Below are positions 53,058 through 63,640 of a DNA stretch of 64,000 bases, piece after piece (the first letter of the stretch is position 1; each line of letters starts with the position of its first letter). Both the position numbers and the translations under genes were made by a program. Origin of the DNA: Coccinella septempunctata (taxonomy: Eukaryota > Arthropoda > Insecta > Coleoptera > Coccinellidae); the NCBI RefSeq assembly GCF_907165205.1, contig NC_058195.1:20914936-20978935 (forward strand), in the 5' to 3' direction. The notes beneath the pieces are model-generated. The model saw only the letters and a list, made by a program, of their open reading frames with translations. It ran no database searches and was not told the origin of the DNA.

Positions 53058-55917
53058 AATAATAATAATAATAAAAGTGGTTTATTGTAAACATTGTTAC
53101 AAATGGCCATAGACCGAGGTCCTTCAGCCTGTGAGTCAATTATACTTTTTTTTTTAACAATTAATTGAGTGAAATTACAACCTTAGATATAATTGAGAAA
53201 GTTTTTGTTGCTAATTTGTGGTGTCTTCGTTGTTGATCTGTTGCAGTGTCTCCCAAAGAGTCATAGCAGGGTATCTGAATCTGTTGTGATTTTCTTCGCG
53301 TTGAATGCAGAACTGTTTTAAAATGCTGAAGTTTTTCTTATTCCTGCAGAATTTCTTAGCTAGTAGTTGTAGTCTTTGATCTATTGGAGTAATTTTGGTG
53401 GTCTCATATAAAAGGTTGTTGGACGGATTATAGAGAGGGTTTGATGGGTGCCTTAGCTTTGTGAGTTTTCTCAGTGCTGTTGTTTCTGTCACTTGTAGCT
53501 TTTTTTGTACTGGATTTCTGCTGTTGAGGAATAGTATGTGTCCATATTCAACAAGAGGTCTACAGATCATTTTATATATTTTGCTAGCTGTTTTATGGTT
53601 TATGCCCTTTTGTTTATACGTGAGTCCTCTGAATTGGGTTGCTCTGGAAACCGTGGCTTTTTTGATTAATCCTGTGTGGAGGTTGAAATTGAGTTTACTG
53701 TCGAGATTGATTCCAAGATATTTGACACTATTTTTGGGTTGGATTGTTTGATTGTATAGTGTTATATTCGGAGAGGTACCTCTTAATCTATGATTGCAGA
53801 TCAGGAAATGGCTTTTTGATGGATTGGGACGGAGTCTCCATTTATTAAACCATAAGGATGTCTTGTCTGTTAAAGCTTGTAGTTGTTCCATGGCATCTTT
53901 TATATTGTTGGCATGACTTACCAACACTGTATCATCTGCAAATTGTAACATATAGCATCTTCGGTTAATATATTTGGGATCGCTGTTGAAAATATCAGCA
54001 CAATATAAGTTGTAGAGAGTAGGGGATAATGGAGAACCTTGTGGTAGTCCTCTTTCTGGTGTGAACTCGCCTGATAGCTGGTCGTCGATCTCCACTCTCA
54101 GAGATCTATTCTCAAGCATATTCATTATAATACGTGTGAGGTAGTCAGGAGCATCGAAGGTATAGAGTTTGTAAATCAGACCTGAATGCCATACACTGTC
54201 GAATGCTTTGTTGATGTCCAAAAAGAGTGCTGCACTTTTCCCTCCTTTTTGTCTCGTTGCTTGTAGATTGTTACTTAGGACTATCAAAGGGTGTATGGTT
54301 GAGTGATGGTCTTTAAAGCCGAACTGATAGTCAGGAATTTTATTGCCCATAGTTGTTTTCAATCTATCTAAGATTATTTTTTCTAAGTTTTTGCCCAAGT
54401 TCGAAAGTAGAGTGATTGGTCTGTAGTTTGATAATTTGGATTGATCAGATTGTTTCTTAGGTATTGTGATGATAGTCCCTGTCTTCCATTCCTTTGGAAA
54501 GTAGTGATTTGAAAGGCAGTACTCGTATATTTTGATGATGAATTCGTGTACTTCTTGGTCTAGTTTTCTCAGTATGTCTTTTGTGATATGGTCATGACCA
54601 GGAGATGTGTTTTTGCCCTTTTTCAAGATTCTGTAGTATGTGTCGGGATCTATAGTTTGCTCTTGTTTTACCACTTTCTGATTTTTGAAAATTTTCATCC
54701 ATTTTTCTATGTTGTTGTAGTGTTCTAGTGAAAAGTTGGGGTCGTTTTCCTTGGTGTATTGTTTCTGATAGTATTTGGCAAAAGCCGCTAGTTTCTCTTC
54801 AGTAGTTTGGTATCTGATACCATTTTCTACAAGGTCTGTTTTTGGCCTGTTCTCATTGTTTTTATATTTGCTCAACTTCCTAATCTCGTTCCAAAAATTC
54901 TTGCCCTTTTGTGTGTTAATTCGTTCACATGCTGCAACCCATGTGTGAGCTTTGAAGTCTTGAATCATTCGCTGTATGTTTTTGTTGTATTGGTTAATAT
55001 TCTTCTTAATTTGGTCATCTCCTTGTGCTAAGTATTCCCTGTACATTCTTCTTTTTTTCTTTATGAGTTCAATTATATATGGTGGGAGTTCTTGGGTGCA
55101 ATAAGTTTTGTAATATGTAGGTGAATTTCGTAATATCCCTTCAGAAAATAGGTTGTTGAACTTGTTTATGCATTCTTCATCTATAGTATCTACCTGTTCT
55201 ATAAAGCTTCTCAGTTGCTTGTTGACCTTTTTCATATCACATTTTTTAAAATTGTATCTTGGTGGTTTCACAGTATTTCTCGGAGGTGTTCCAAGATCAA
55301 ATCTGATATCTACAGCAAGATGTTCTCCTCCTAGGTCCGGAATAAGATTTATATTTTTGAAGTTGTGACTTATATTCTCCGTGCACAATATTATATCTGG
55401 AGTGCTATCTATGCCGTTGGCCCTTAGAAATGTGGGTGGTGTATTTTTCTGTATGAATGTTGAGTTTTGTAAGAAGCTGGAAATTTGTTTTTTTTTCTGT
55501 CTGTTCATGTTGAAATCACCTATAATGATAGTAAATTTGTATAAGGATGCCATTGTGAGAATAGTTTCTTCTATTTTTGCGGAAGGGTGGATATAAACTA
55601 AGAAGATGTGTAAACGATCATTTTGAAATGGCACTGTGATATGTAGACATTCATTAAGCAGATTGTTTATTCTTGGACGATTGGCATTTCCTTTGCATAA
55701 TGTGGGTTCTACCTGAATTAAAGCGCCTCCTCTGACATTGGTGTTTACTATGTTTCCAGGGCTGTGCACAATTTCCCAATCTCGGTATTTTAAATTGCTT
55801 TTAAGTGAGGTTTTTGATTCAACAAAGAGAGAGCAATTGATGTTGTTTTTTTCAATGTAGTAGTTTATCAACGATTTTTTTCTAAGGTAACTATTGATAT
55901 TCGAATATAGAATAATA
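53058..55917 (-). mobile_element. 5'-truncated Jockey-like LINE inserted in BEL gag
   Basis: A 2860-bp insertion with a 13-bp target duplication and an (AAT)n tail (53058-53075, the element's 3' end). The single ORF 53211-55871 is open. It lacks ORF1 and the start of the endonuclease, the usual outcome of incomplete target-primed reverse transcription. Confidence 0.9.
53211..55871 (-). CDS. Jockey-like LINE ORF2, 5' truncated but open (886 codons)
   Basis: The first endonuclease strand is missing; what is present starts at NINCSLFVESKTS. Later endonuclease motifs are VYIHPSAK, TIIIGDFNMN, STPDIILC and GGEHLAV, where family members usually have SDH. RT: NTSPGHDHITKDIL, TIPKKQSDQSKLSNYRPITL, DYQFGFKDHHSTIHPL, FLDINKAFDSVWH, RGLPQGSPLSPTLYN, catalytic LQFADDTVLVSH, VKYLGINLDSKLNF. 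The open frame over 886 codons indicates a recent insertion, after that of the BEL element. The N-terminal loss should inactivate target nicking. Confidence 0.9.
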   Translation of the reverse strand: MINYYIEKNNINCSLFVESKTSLKSNLKYRDWEIVHSPGNIVNTNVRGGALIQVEPTLCKGNANRPRINNLLNECLHITVPFQNDRLHIFLVYIHPSAKIEETILTMASLYKFTIIIGDFNMNRQKKKQISSFLQNSTFIQKNTPPTFLRANGIDSTPDIILCTENISHNFKNINLIPDLGGEHLAVDIRFDLGTPPRNTVKPPRYNFKKCDMKKVNKQLRSFIEQVDTIDEECINKFNNLFSEGILRNSPTYYKTYCTQELPPYIIELIKKKRRMYREYLAQGDDQIKKNINQYNKNIQRMIQDFKAHTWVAACERINTQKGKNFWNEIRKLSKYKNNENRPKTDLVENGIRYQTTEEKLAAFAKYYQKQYTKENDPNFSLEHYNNIEKWMKIFKNQKVVKQEQTIDPDTYYRILKKGKNTSPGHDHITKDILRKLDQEVHEFIIKIYEYCLSNHYFPKEWKTGTIITIPKKQSDQSKLSNYRPITLLSNLGKNLEKIILDRLKTTMGNKIPDYQFGFKDHHSTIHPLIVLSNNLQATRQKGGKSAALFLDINKAFDSVWHSGLIYKLYTFDAPDYLTRIIMNMLENRSLRVEIDDQLSGEFTPERGLPQGSPLSPTLYNLYCADIFNSDPKYINRRCYMLQFADDTVLVSHANNIKDAMEQLQALTDKTSLWFNKWRLRPNPSKSHFLICNHRLRGTSPNITLYNQTIQPKNSVKYLGINLDSKLNFNLHTGLIKKATVSRATQFRGLTYKQKGINHKTASKIYKMICRPLVEYGHILFLNSRNPVQKKLQVTETTALRKLTKLRHPSNPLYNPSNNLLYETTKITPIDQRLQLLAKKFCRNKKNFSILKQFCIQREENHNRFRYPAMTLWETLQQINNEDTTN

Positions 55918-55930
55918 ATTAATTATTAAT

Positions 55931-56463
55931 AGAGCCTCATCCCTAAAATATTTTTTCAAATAAAAAAGTTTTTCCACTTCTGACAAACTTGAATTATCAT
56001 TAACAACAGCGCGAAATAAATCCATGAAGGGTTTGAATTCACTTAAATTTTTTCCACTGAAATATGGAATATCGATAGAGGGTAATGATGAGCTAGATGT
56101 TGCATTATTGATTGTGGTAGATAATTGGTTATTTGAAATTTCACAATTTTTCAAAATACGTTTCATATTTGAAGAAACTTGTAAAAATTTTGTTTCCATT
56201 TCGAACATATCTTCGTTATCCGTGGAATCCAAATTGAGAATTTCTAATTGAATATTCTCAAATTGTTGGAAGGCATTATTTAATCTTGATTTTCTAACTT
56301 CTTTTATCATATCTAAATCGACTTCAGAAACTAATAATTCTAAAATATAATTTTCAATCTTTGTTATGGTTCCCTTATAATAGGACCTTTGTAATTTTAA
56401 TTTTTGTAAAGGCATAATTATGAATTCCAAATACAATTCAATTATAAAAACCGTTGAAAACAA
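55931..56463 (-). pseudogene. BEL/Pao gag, N-terminal part
   Basis: The probable start is MPLQKLKLQRSYYKG (near 56415), in a frame open from 56463. A helical segment (NAFQQFENIQLEILNLDSTD) leads to SLPSIDIPYFSGKNLSEFKPFMDLF, the typical BEL/Pao gag block (P.F.G....W/F..F.D.F), and SEVEKLFYLKKYFRDEALL just before the LINE. gag continues at 53044. Confidence 0.85.
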
Positions 56464-56800
56464 AATATCATCAGTTTTTTAGGAACAAAGTCTACTTATC
56501 TCTTCAGGCGTTCTTATCCGACAGATGTTGCGGATAAAATCTCCTTTCTCGCAACGGAAAATCTTCGTTCCTCCTGTTGAATGGAATTCTTGGAAATTGC
56601 TGAATTTTTTCAAAAGGCAGCCTCCTTGATTTTTTCGTAGAAGAATCAGCCCCAATTGCATGGACAGGAATCTTTCTTGATGATGGTTTGATGGTTGACG
56701 CCGATGACCAAATTTTCAGATGTCGCCGAAATCGCCAATTATGTCGTACCGCAGTACAATTAATTATTAATTAGTTTAATGGCTCGAAGGACCAATTTTA
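56464..56800 (-). other. BEL/Pao leader with candidate primer-binding site
   Basis: Non-coding leader. On the minus strand TGGTCCTTCGAGCC begins about five bases after the 5' LTR and is the best primer-binding-site candidate; the tRNA was not identified. A 60-codon ORF at 56479-56661 has no recognisable feature. Confidence 0.5.
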
Positions 56801-57051
56801 TGTGCAAACCACTATGAGGTTTGTGAGGAGCACATAAAGAAAATTTTCTGAATAAAAATTAATTATTTAAAATTTTAGTTTAGTTTATTTGACTCTCAAA
56901 TTTACACTGCTGCGGAATCAGTCGTTCCACTCGACATATGTGGTACAAAACTATGCGCATAGTGCGGTGATAAAATATACCTAATTAATATTATAATATA
57001 CAGGATTGGTTGTAAGTCATACAAATATTTATGTATAGACTGATCTATACA
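56801..57051 (-). repeat. 5' LTR of the BEL/Pao element
   Basis: 251 bp, partner of 48308-48558. Flanked on the right by GTGCA. Confidence 0.9.
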
Positions 57052-57056
57052 GTGCA

Positions 57057-57126
57057 TTTCCAAATAATCTAATTAATCTCCACAAGTACATACCTATATT
57101 CTGTTGCAAAATCAAGAGATATAACA
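57057..57126 (+). repeat. 3' LTR of the second Ty3-type element, second part
   Basis: Continuation of 48151-48302 after removal of the BEL/Pao element. It ends TATAACA, mirror of the TGTTATA start. The total LTR would be about 227 bp. No second copy is in the window to confirm it. Confidence 0.5.
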
Positions 57127-57461
57127 CTTATTGATATTTCAGCTGATCTGATGATGGCCACCTGCGTGAAGATAGCCGGTAAAGTTGGCCGGTAACATTT
57201 CCAGAAACTCCCAAACTACCATAGGCGTTCGTTACAAATATTCTCACCGAAATAGTGAATAGTAATCGATTCCAATGAAAACTTATACATCACAGAATAG
57301 TGATTAATATATTTAGAATCGATAAAACGCAATTTCGATTCAATTAGAGGAGTATGGGTAAAATACAATCGTGTTACGAAATTTTAAATAGAGAAATGGA
57401 TTGAGAACAATATGATAAAATAAAATGAATTGGTGTCATGTGATGAAAACCCTATATTGAG
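57127..57461. other. Spacer before the satellite, with a hammerhead-like motif
   Basis: No gene. At 57148-57185 the text CTGATGATGGCCACCTGCG... runs to GCCGGTAAAGTTGGCC, which resembles a worn hammerhead-type core (CTGATGA, short stem, near-GAAA) of the kind found at ends of Penelope-like elements. The remainder is AT-rich. Confidence 0.35.
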
Positions 57462-60400
57462 ACGCAGGGGATAACAAAGTGAAATCCACCCTTAAGTGGT
57501 TTTTTCGTCCTACAGGGTTGTTATCGTGGTTTCTTCAGAATATGAATATTAATAAAAAATCTGCATTTACAGTAGCTTTCGATTGAGCCTAGTCGTGTTT
57601 TCTTACGCAGGGGATAACGGGGTGAAATCCACCCTTAAAAGGTTTTTCTGTTCTACAGGGTTGATATTGTGGTTTCTTCAAAATATGAATATACAGAGAA
57701 AATCTGCATTTACAGTAGCTTTCGATTGAGCCTAGTCTTGTTTTCTTATGCAGGAGAAAACAGGGTGAAATCCACCCTTGAGTGGTTTTTTCGTTTTACA
57801 GGGTTGTTATCGTAGTTTCTTCAACATATGAATATATAGAAAAAATTTGCATTTACAGTAGCTTTCGATAGAGCCTAGTCTTGTTTTCTTATGCAGGGGA
57901 TAACAGGGTAAAATCCACCCTTAAATGGTTTTTCCGTTCTACAGGGTTGTTATCGTGGTTTCTTCAAGATATGAATAAACAGAAGAAATCTGCATTTACA
58001 GTAGCTTTCGATTGAGCCTAGTCTTGTTTTCTTATGCAGGAGATAACAGGGTGAAATCCACCCTTATGGGTTTTTCCGTTCTACAGGGTTGTTATCGTGG
58101 TTTCTTCAAAATATGAATATACAGAAAAAATCTGCATTTACAGTACCTTTAGATTGAGCCTAGTCTTGTTTTCTTATGCAGGGGATAACAGGGTGAAATC
58201 CACCCTTAAGTGGTTTTTTCGTTCTACAGGGTTGTTATCGTAGTTTCTTCAACATATAAATATATAGAAAAAATCAGCATTTACCGTAGCTTTCGATTGA
58301 GCCTAGTCTTGTTTTCTTGCGCAGGGGATAACAGGGTAAAATCCACCCTTAAATGGTTTTTCCGTTCTACAGGGTTGTTATCGTGGTTTCTTCAAAATAT
58401 GAATAAACAGAAGAAATCTGCATTTACAGTAGCTTTCGATTGAGCCTAGTCTCAATTTCTTATGCAGGGGATAACAGGGTGAAATCCACCCTTAAATGGT
58501 TTTTCCGTTCTACAGGGTTGTTATCGTGGTTTCTTCGGAATATGAATATATAGAAAAAATTTGCATTTACAGTAGCTTCCGATTGATCCTAGTCTTGTTT
58601 TCTTACGCAGGGGATAACGGGGTGGAATCCACCCGCAAGTGGTGTTTTCGTTCTACAGGGTTGTTATCGTGGTTTCTTCAAAATATAAATATATAGAAAA
58701 AAACTGCATTCACAGTAGCTTTCGATTGAGCCTAGTCTTGTTTTTTTACGCAGGGTATAACAGGGTGAAATCCACCCTTAAATGGTTTTTCCGTTCTACA
58801 GGGTTGTTATCGTGGTTTCTCCTAAATATGAATTTATAGAAAAAATCTGCATTTACAGTAGCTTTCGATTGAGCCTAGTCTTGTTTTCTTACGCAGGGTA
58901 TAACGGGGTGAAATCCACCCTTGAGTGGTTTTTTCGTTTTACAGGGTTGTTATCGTAGTTTCTTCAACATATGAATATATAGAAAAAATCTGCATTTACA
59001 GTAGCTTTCGATAGAGCCTAGTCTTGTTTTCTTATGCAGGGGATAACAGGGTAAAATCCACCCTTAAATGGTTTTTCCGTTCTACAGGGTTGTTATCGTG
59101 GTTTCTTCAAGATATGAATAAACAGAAGAAATCTGCATTTACAGTAGCTTTCGATTGAGCCTAGTCTTGTTTTCTTATGCAGGGGATAACAGGGTGAAAT
59201 CCACCCTTATGGGTTTTTCCGTTCTACAGGGTTGTTATCGTGGTTTCTTCAAAATATGAATATACAGAAAAAATCTGCATTTACAGTACCTTTAGATTGA
59301 GCCTAGTCTTGTTTTCTTATGCAGGGGATAACAGGGTGAAATCCACCCTTAAGTGGTTTTTTCGTTCTACAGGGTTGTTATCGTAGTTTCTTCAACATAT
59401 AAATATATAGAAAAAATCTGCATTTACCGTAGCTTTCGATTGAGCCTAGTCTTGTTTTCTTGCGCAGGGGATAACAGGGTAAAATCCACCCTTAAATGGT
59501 TTTTCCGTTCTACAGGGTTGTTATCGTGGTTTCTTCAAAATATGAATAAACAGAAGAAATCTGCATTTACAGTACCTTTCGATTGAGCCTAGTCTCAATT
59601 TCTTATGCAGGGGATAACAGGGTGAAATCCACCCTTAAATGGTTTTTCCGTTCTACAGGGTTGTTACCGTGGTTTCTTCGGAATATGAATATATAGAAAA
59701 AATTTGCATTTACAGTAGCTTCCGATTGATCCTAGTCTTGTTTTCTTACGCAGGGGATAACGGGGTGGAATCCACCCGCAAGTGGTGTTTTCGTTCTACA
59801 GGGTTGTTATCGTGGTTTCTTCAAAATATAAATATATAGAAAAAAACTGCATTCACAGTAGCTTTCGATTGAGCCTAGTCTTGTTTTTTTACGCAGGGTA
59901 TAACAGGGTGAAATCCACCCTTAAATGGTTTTTCCGTTCTACAGGGTTGTTATCGTGGTTTCTCCTAAATATGAATTTATAGAAAAAATCTGCATTTACA
60001 GTAGCTTTCGATTGAACCTAGTCTTGTTTTCTTACGCAGGGTATAACGGGGTGAAATCCACCCTTAAGTGGTTTTTTCCTTCTACAGAGTTGTTATCGTG
60101 GTTTCTTCAAAATATAAATATATAGAACAAAACTGCATTTACAGTAGCTTTCGATTGAGCCTAGTCTTGTCTTCTTACGCAGGGGATAACAGGGTGAAGT
60201 CCACCCTTAAAAGGTTTTTCTGTTCTACAGGGCTGTTATCGTAGTTTCTTCAACATATTAATATATAGAAAAAATCTGCATTTACAGTAGCTTTCGATAG
60301 AGCCTAGTCTTGTTTTCTTACGCAGGGGATAACGGGGTAAAATACACCCTTAAATGGTTTTTCCGTTCTACAGGGTTGTTATCGTGGTTTCTTCAAAATA

Positions 60401-63400
60401 TGAATATACAGAAAAAATCTGCATTTACAGTACCTTTAGATTGAGCCTAGTCTTGTTTTCTTATGCAGGGGATAACAGGGTGAAATCCACCCTTAAGTGG
60501 TTTTTTCGTTCTACAGGGTTGTTATCGTAGTTTCTTCAACATATAAATATATAGAAAAAATCTGCATTTACCGTAGCTTTCGATTGAGCCTAGTCTTGTT
60601 TTCTTACGCAGGGGATAACAGGGTAAAATCCACCCTTAAATGGTTTTTCCGTTCTACAGGGTTGTTATCGTGGTTTCTTCGGAATATGAATATATAGAAA
60701 AAATTTGCATTTACAGTAGCTTCCGATTGAGCCTAGTCTTGTTTTCTTACGCAGGGGATAACGGGGTGGAATCCACCCGCAAGTGGTGTTTTCGTTCTAC
60801 AGGGTTGTTATCGTGGTTTCTTCAAAATATAATTATATAGAAAAAAACTGCATTCACAGTAGCTTTCGATTGAGCCTAGTCTTGTTTTTTTACGCAGGGT
60901 ATAACAGGGTGAAATCCACCCTTAAATGGTTTTTCCGTTCTACAGGGTTGTTATCGTGGTTTCTCCTAAATATGAATTTATAGAAAAAATCTGCATTTAC
61001 AGTAGCTTTCGATTGAGCCTAGTCTTGTTTTCTTACGCAGGGTATAACGGGGTGAAATCCACCCCTAAGTGGTTTTTTCGTTCTACAGGGTTGTTATCGT
61101 GGTTTCTTCAACATATGAATATATAGAGAAAAACTGCATTCTAAGTAGCTTTCGATTGAGCCTAGTCTTGTTTTCTTACGCAGGGGATAACGGGGTGAAA
61201 TCCACCCTTAAGTGGTTTTTTCCTTCTACAGAGTTTTTATCGTGGTTTCTTCAAAATATAAATATATAGAACAAAACTGCATTTACAGTAGCTTTCGATG
61301 GAGCCTAGTCTTGTCTTCTTACGCAGGGGATAACAGGGTGAAGTCCACCCTTAAAAGGTTTTTCTGTTCTACATGGCTGTTATCGTAGTTTCTTCAACAT
61401 ATTAATATATAGAAAAAATCTGCATTTACAGTTGCTTTCGATTGAGCCAAGTCTTGTTTTCTTACGCAGGGGATAACGGGGTGAAATCCACCCTTAAGTG
61501 GTTTTTTCGTTCTACAGGGTTTTTATCGTAGTTTCTTCAACATATGAATATATGGAAAAAATCTGCATTCACAGTAGCTTTCGATTGAGCCTAGTCTTGT
61601 TGTCTTACGCAGGGGATAACAGGGTGAAATTCACCCTTAAGTGGTTTTTTCGTTCTACAGGGTTGTTATCGTAGTTTCTTCAACATATAAATATATAGAA
61701 AAAATCTGCATTTACCGTAGCTTTCGATTGAGCCTAGTCTTGTTTTCTTACGCAGGGGATAACAGGGTAAAATCCACCCTTAAATGGTTTTTCCGTTCTA
61801 CAGGGTTGTATCGTGGTTTCTTCGGAATATGAATATATAGAAAAAATTTGCATTTACAGTAGCTTCCGATTGAGCCTAGTCTTGTTTTCTTACGCAGGGG
61901 ATAACGGGGTGGAATCCACCCGCAAGTGGTGTTTTCGTTCTACAGGGTTGTTATCGTGGTTTCTTCAAAATATAATTATATAGAAAAAAACTGCATTCAC
62001 AGTAGCTTTCGATTGAGCCTAGTCTTGTTTTTTTACGCAGGGTATAACAGGGTGAAATCCACCCTTAAATGGTTTTTCCGTTCTACAGGGTTGTTATCGT
62101 GGTTTCTTCTAAATATGAATTTATAGAAAAAATCTGCATTTACAGTAGCTTTCGATTGAGCCTAGTCTTGTTTTCTTACGCAGGGTATAACGGGGTGAAA
62201 TCCACCCCTAAGTGGTTTTTTCGTTCTACAGGGTTGTTATCGTGGTTTCTTCAACATATGAATATATAGAGAAAAACTGCATTCTAAGTAGCTTTCGATT
62301 GAGCCTAGTCTTGTTTTCTTACGCAGGGGATAACGGGGTGAAATCCACCCTTAAGTGGTTTTTTCCTTCTACAGAGTTGTTATCGTGGTTTCTTCAAAAT
62401 ATAAATATATAGAACAAAACTGCATTTACAGTAGCTTTCGATGGAGCCTAGTCTTGTCTTCTTACGCAGGGGATAACAGGGTGAAGTCCACCCTTAAAAG
62501 GTTTTTCTGTTCTACATGGCTGTTATCGTAGTTTCTTCAACATATTAATATATAGAAAAAATCTGCATTTACAGTTGCTTTCGATTGAGCCAAGTCTTGT
62601 TTTCTTACGCAGGGGATAACGGGGTGAAATCCACCCTTAAGTGGTTTTTTCGTTCTACAGGGTTTTCATCGTAGTTTCTTCAACATATGAATATATGGAA
62701 AAAATCTGCATTCACAGTAGCTTTCGATTGAGCCTAGTCTTGTTGTCTTACGCAGGGGATAACAGGGTGAAATTCACCCTTAAGTGGTTACTTCGTTCTA
62801 CAGGGTTGTTATCGTGGTTTCTTCAAAATATAAATATATAGAAAAAATCTGCAGTTACAGTAGCTCTCGATTGAGCCTAGTCTCGTTTTCTTACGCAGAT
62901 GATGACAGGGTGAAATCCACCCTTAAATGGTTTTTCCGTTCTACAGGGTTGTTATCGCAGTTTACTTAACATATGAATATATAGAAAAAATTCATTCACA
63001 GTAGCTTTCGATTAAGCCTAGTCTTACTTTCTTACGCAGGGGATAACGGGGTGAAATCCACCCTCAAATGGTTTTTTCGTCCTACAGGGTTGTTATCGTG
63101 ATTTCTTCAAAATATAAATATATAGAAAAAATCTGCATTTACAGTAGCTTTCGATTGAGCCTAGTCTTGTTTTTTTACGCAGGGGATAACAGGGTGAAAT
63201 CCACTCTTAAGTGGTTTTTTCGTTCTACAGGGTTGTTATCGTAGTTTCTTCAACAAATGAATATATAGAAAAAATCTGCATTCACAGTAGCTTTCGATTG
63301 AGCCTAGTCTTGTTTTTTCACGCAGGGGATAACGGGGTGAAATCCACCATTAAGTGTTTTTTCGTTCTACAGGGTTGTTATCGTGGTTTCTTTAAATTAT

Positions 63401-63640
63401 AAATATATAGAAAAAATCTGAATTCACAATAGCTTTCGATTGAGCCTAGTCTTGTTTTCTTACGCAGGGGATAACGGGGTGAAATCCACCCTTAAATGGT
63501 TTTTTCGTTCTACAGGGTTGTCATCGTAGTTTCTTCAACATATGAATATAAAGAAAAAATCTGCATTTACAGTAGCTTTCGATTGAGCCTAGTCTTGTTT
63601 TCTTACGCAGGGGATAACGGGGTGAAATCCACCCTTAAGT
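57462..63640 (+). repeat. 143-bp satellite array, about 43 monomers, with higher-order structure
   Basis: ACGCAGGGGATAAC recurs about every 143 bases from 57462 to 63605. Each monomer contains GGTGAAATCCACCCTTAAGTGG, a short inverted motif (CCACcCTTAAGTGG), then TCTACAGGGTTGTTATCGTGG, ATATGAATATATAG and GATTGAGCCTAGTCTTGTTT in order. Diagnostic monomer variants recur every 1143-1144 bases (for example positions equivalent to 58210, 59353, 60497 and 61641), eight monomers apart, with at least one seven-monomer step (1001 bases). Flanking monomers at both ends are less regular. Overlapping 60-77-codon ORFs across the array are a by-product of the repeat. Confidence 0.95.

Larger units (their letters stand above)
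48308..57051 (-). mobile_element. BEL/Pao LTR retrotransposon, RNase H deleted, gag split by a LINE
   Basis: 251-bp LTRs (48308-48558 and 56801-57051) flank gag and pol on the minus strand. Domain wording of the protease, RT and integrase is that of BEL/Pao. LTRs differ at about four positions. The core of RNase H is missing and a 2.9-kb LINE sits in gag, so the copy is dead. It lies in the 3' LTR of the second Ty3-type element. Confidence 0.93.

Noticed and set aside
57462..63640. Many overlapping 60-77-codon ORFs with near-identical products (MVFSFYRVVIVVSS...)
   Set aside because: They repeat with the 143-bp satellite period, overlap each other and shift frame because 143 is not a multiple of three; they follow from the repeat and are not genes.
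57462..63640. Partial match of the satellite (GGGATAACAGGGTAA) to the I-SceI homing endonuclease site
   Set aside because: 15 of 18 site bases match in some monomers, but the outer bases differ, many monomers differ more and no homing endonuclease gene is nearby; treated as coincidence.
57462..63640. CRISPR-like array
   Set aside because: Direct tandem copies without unique spacers, in eukaryotic DNA; it is a satellite.
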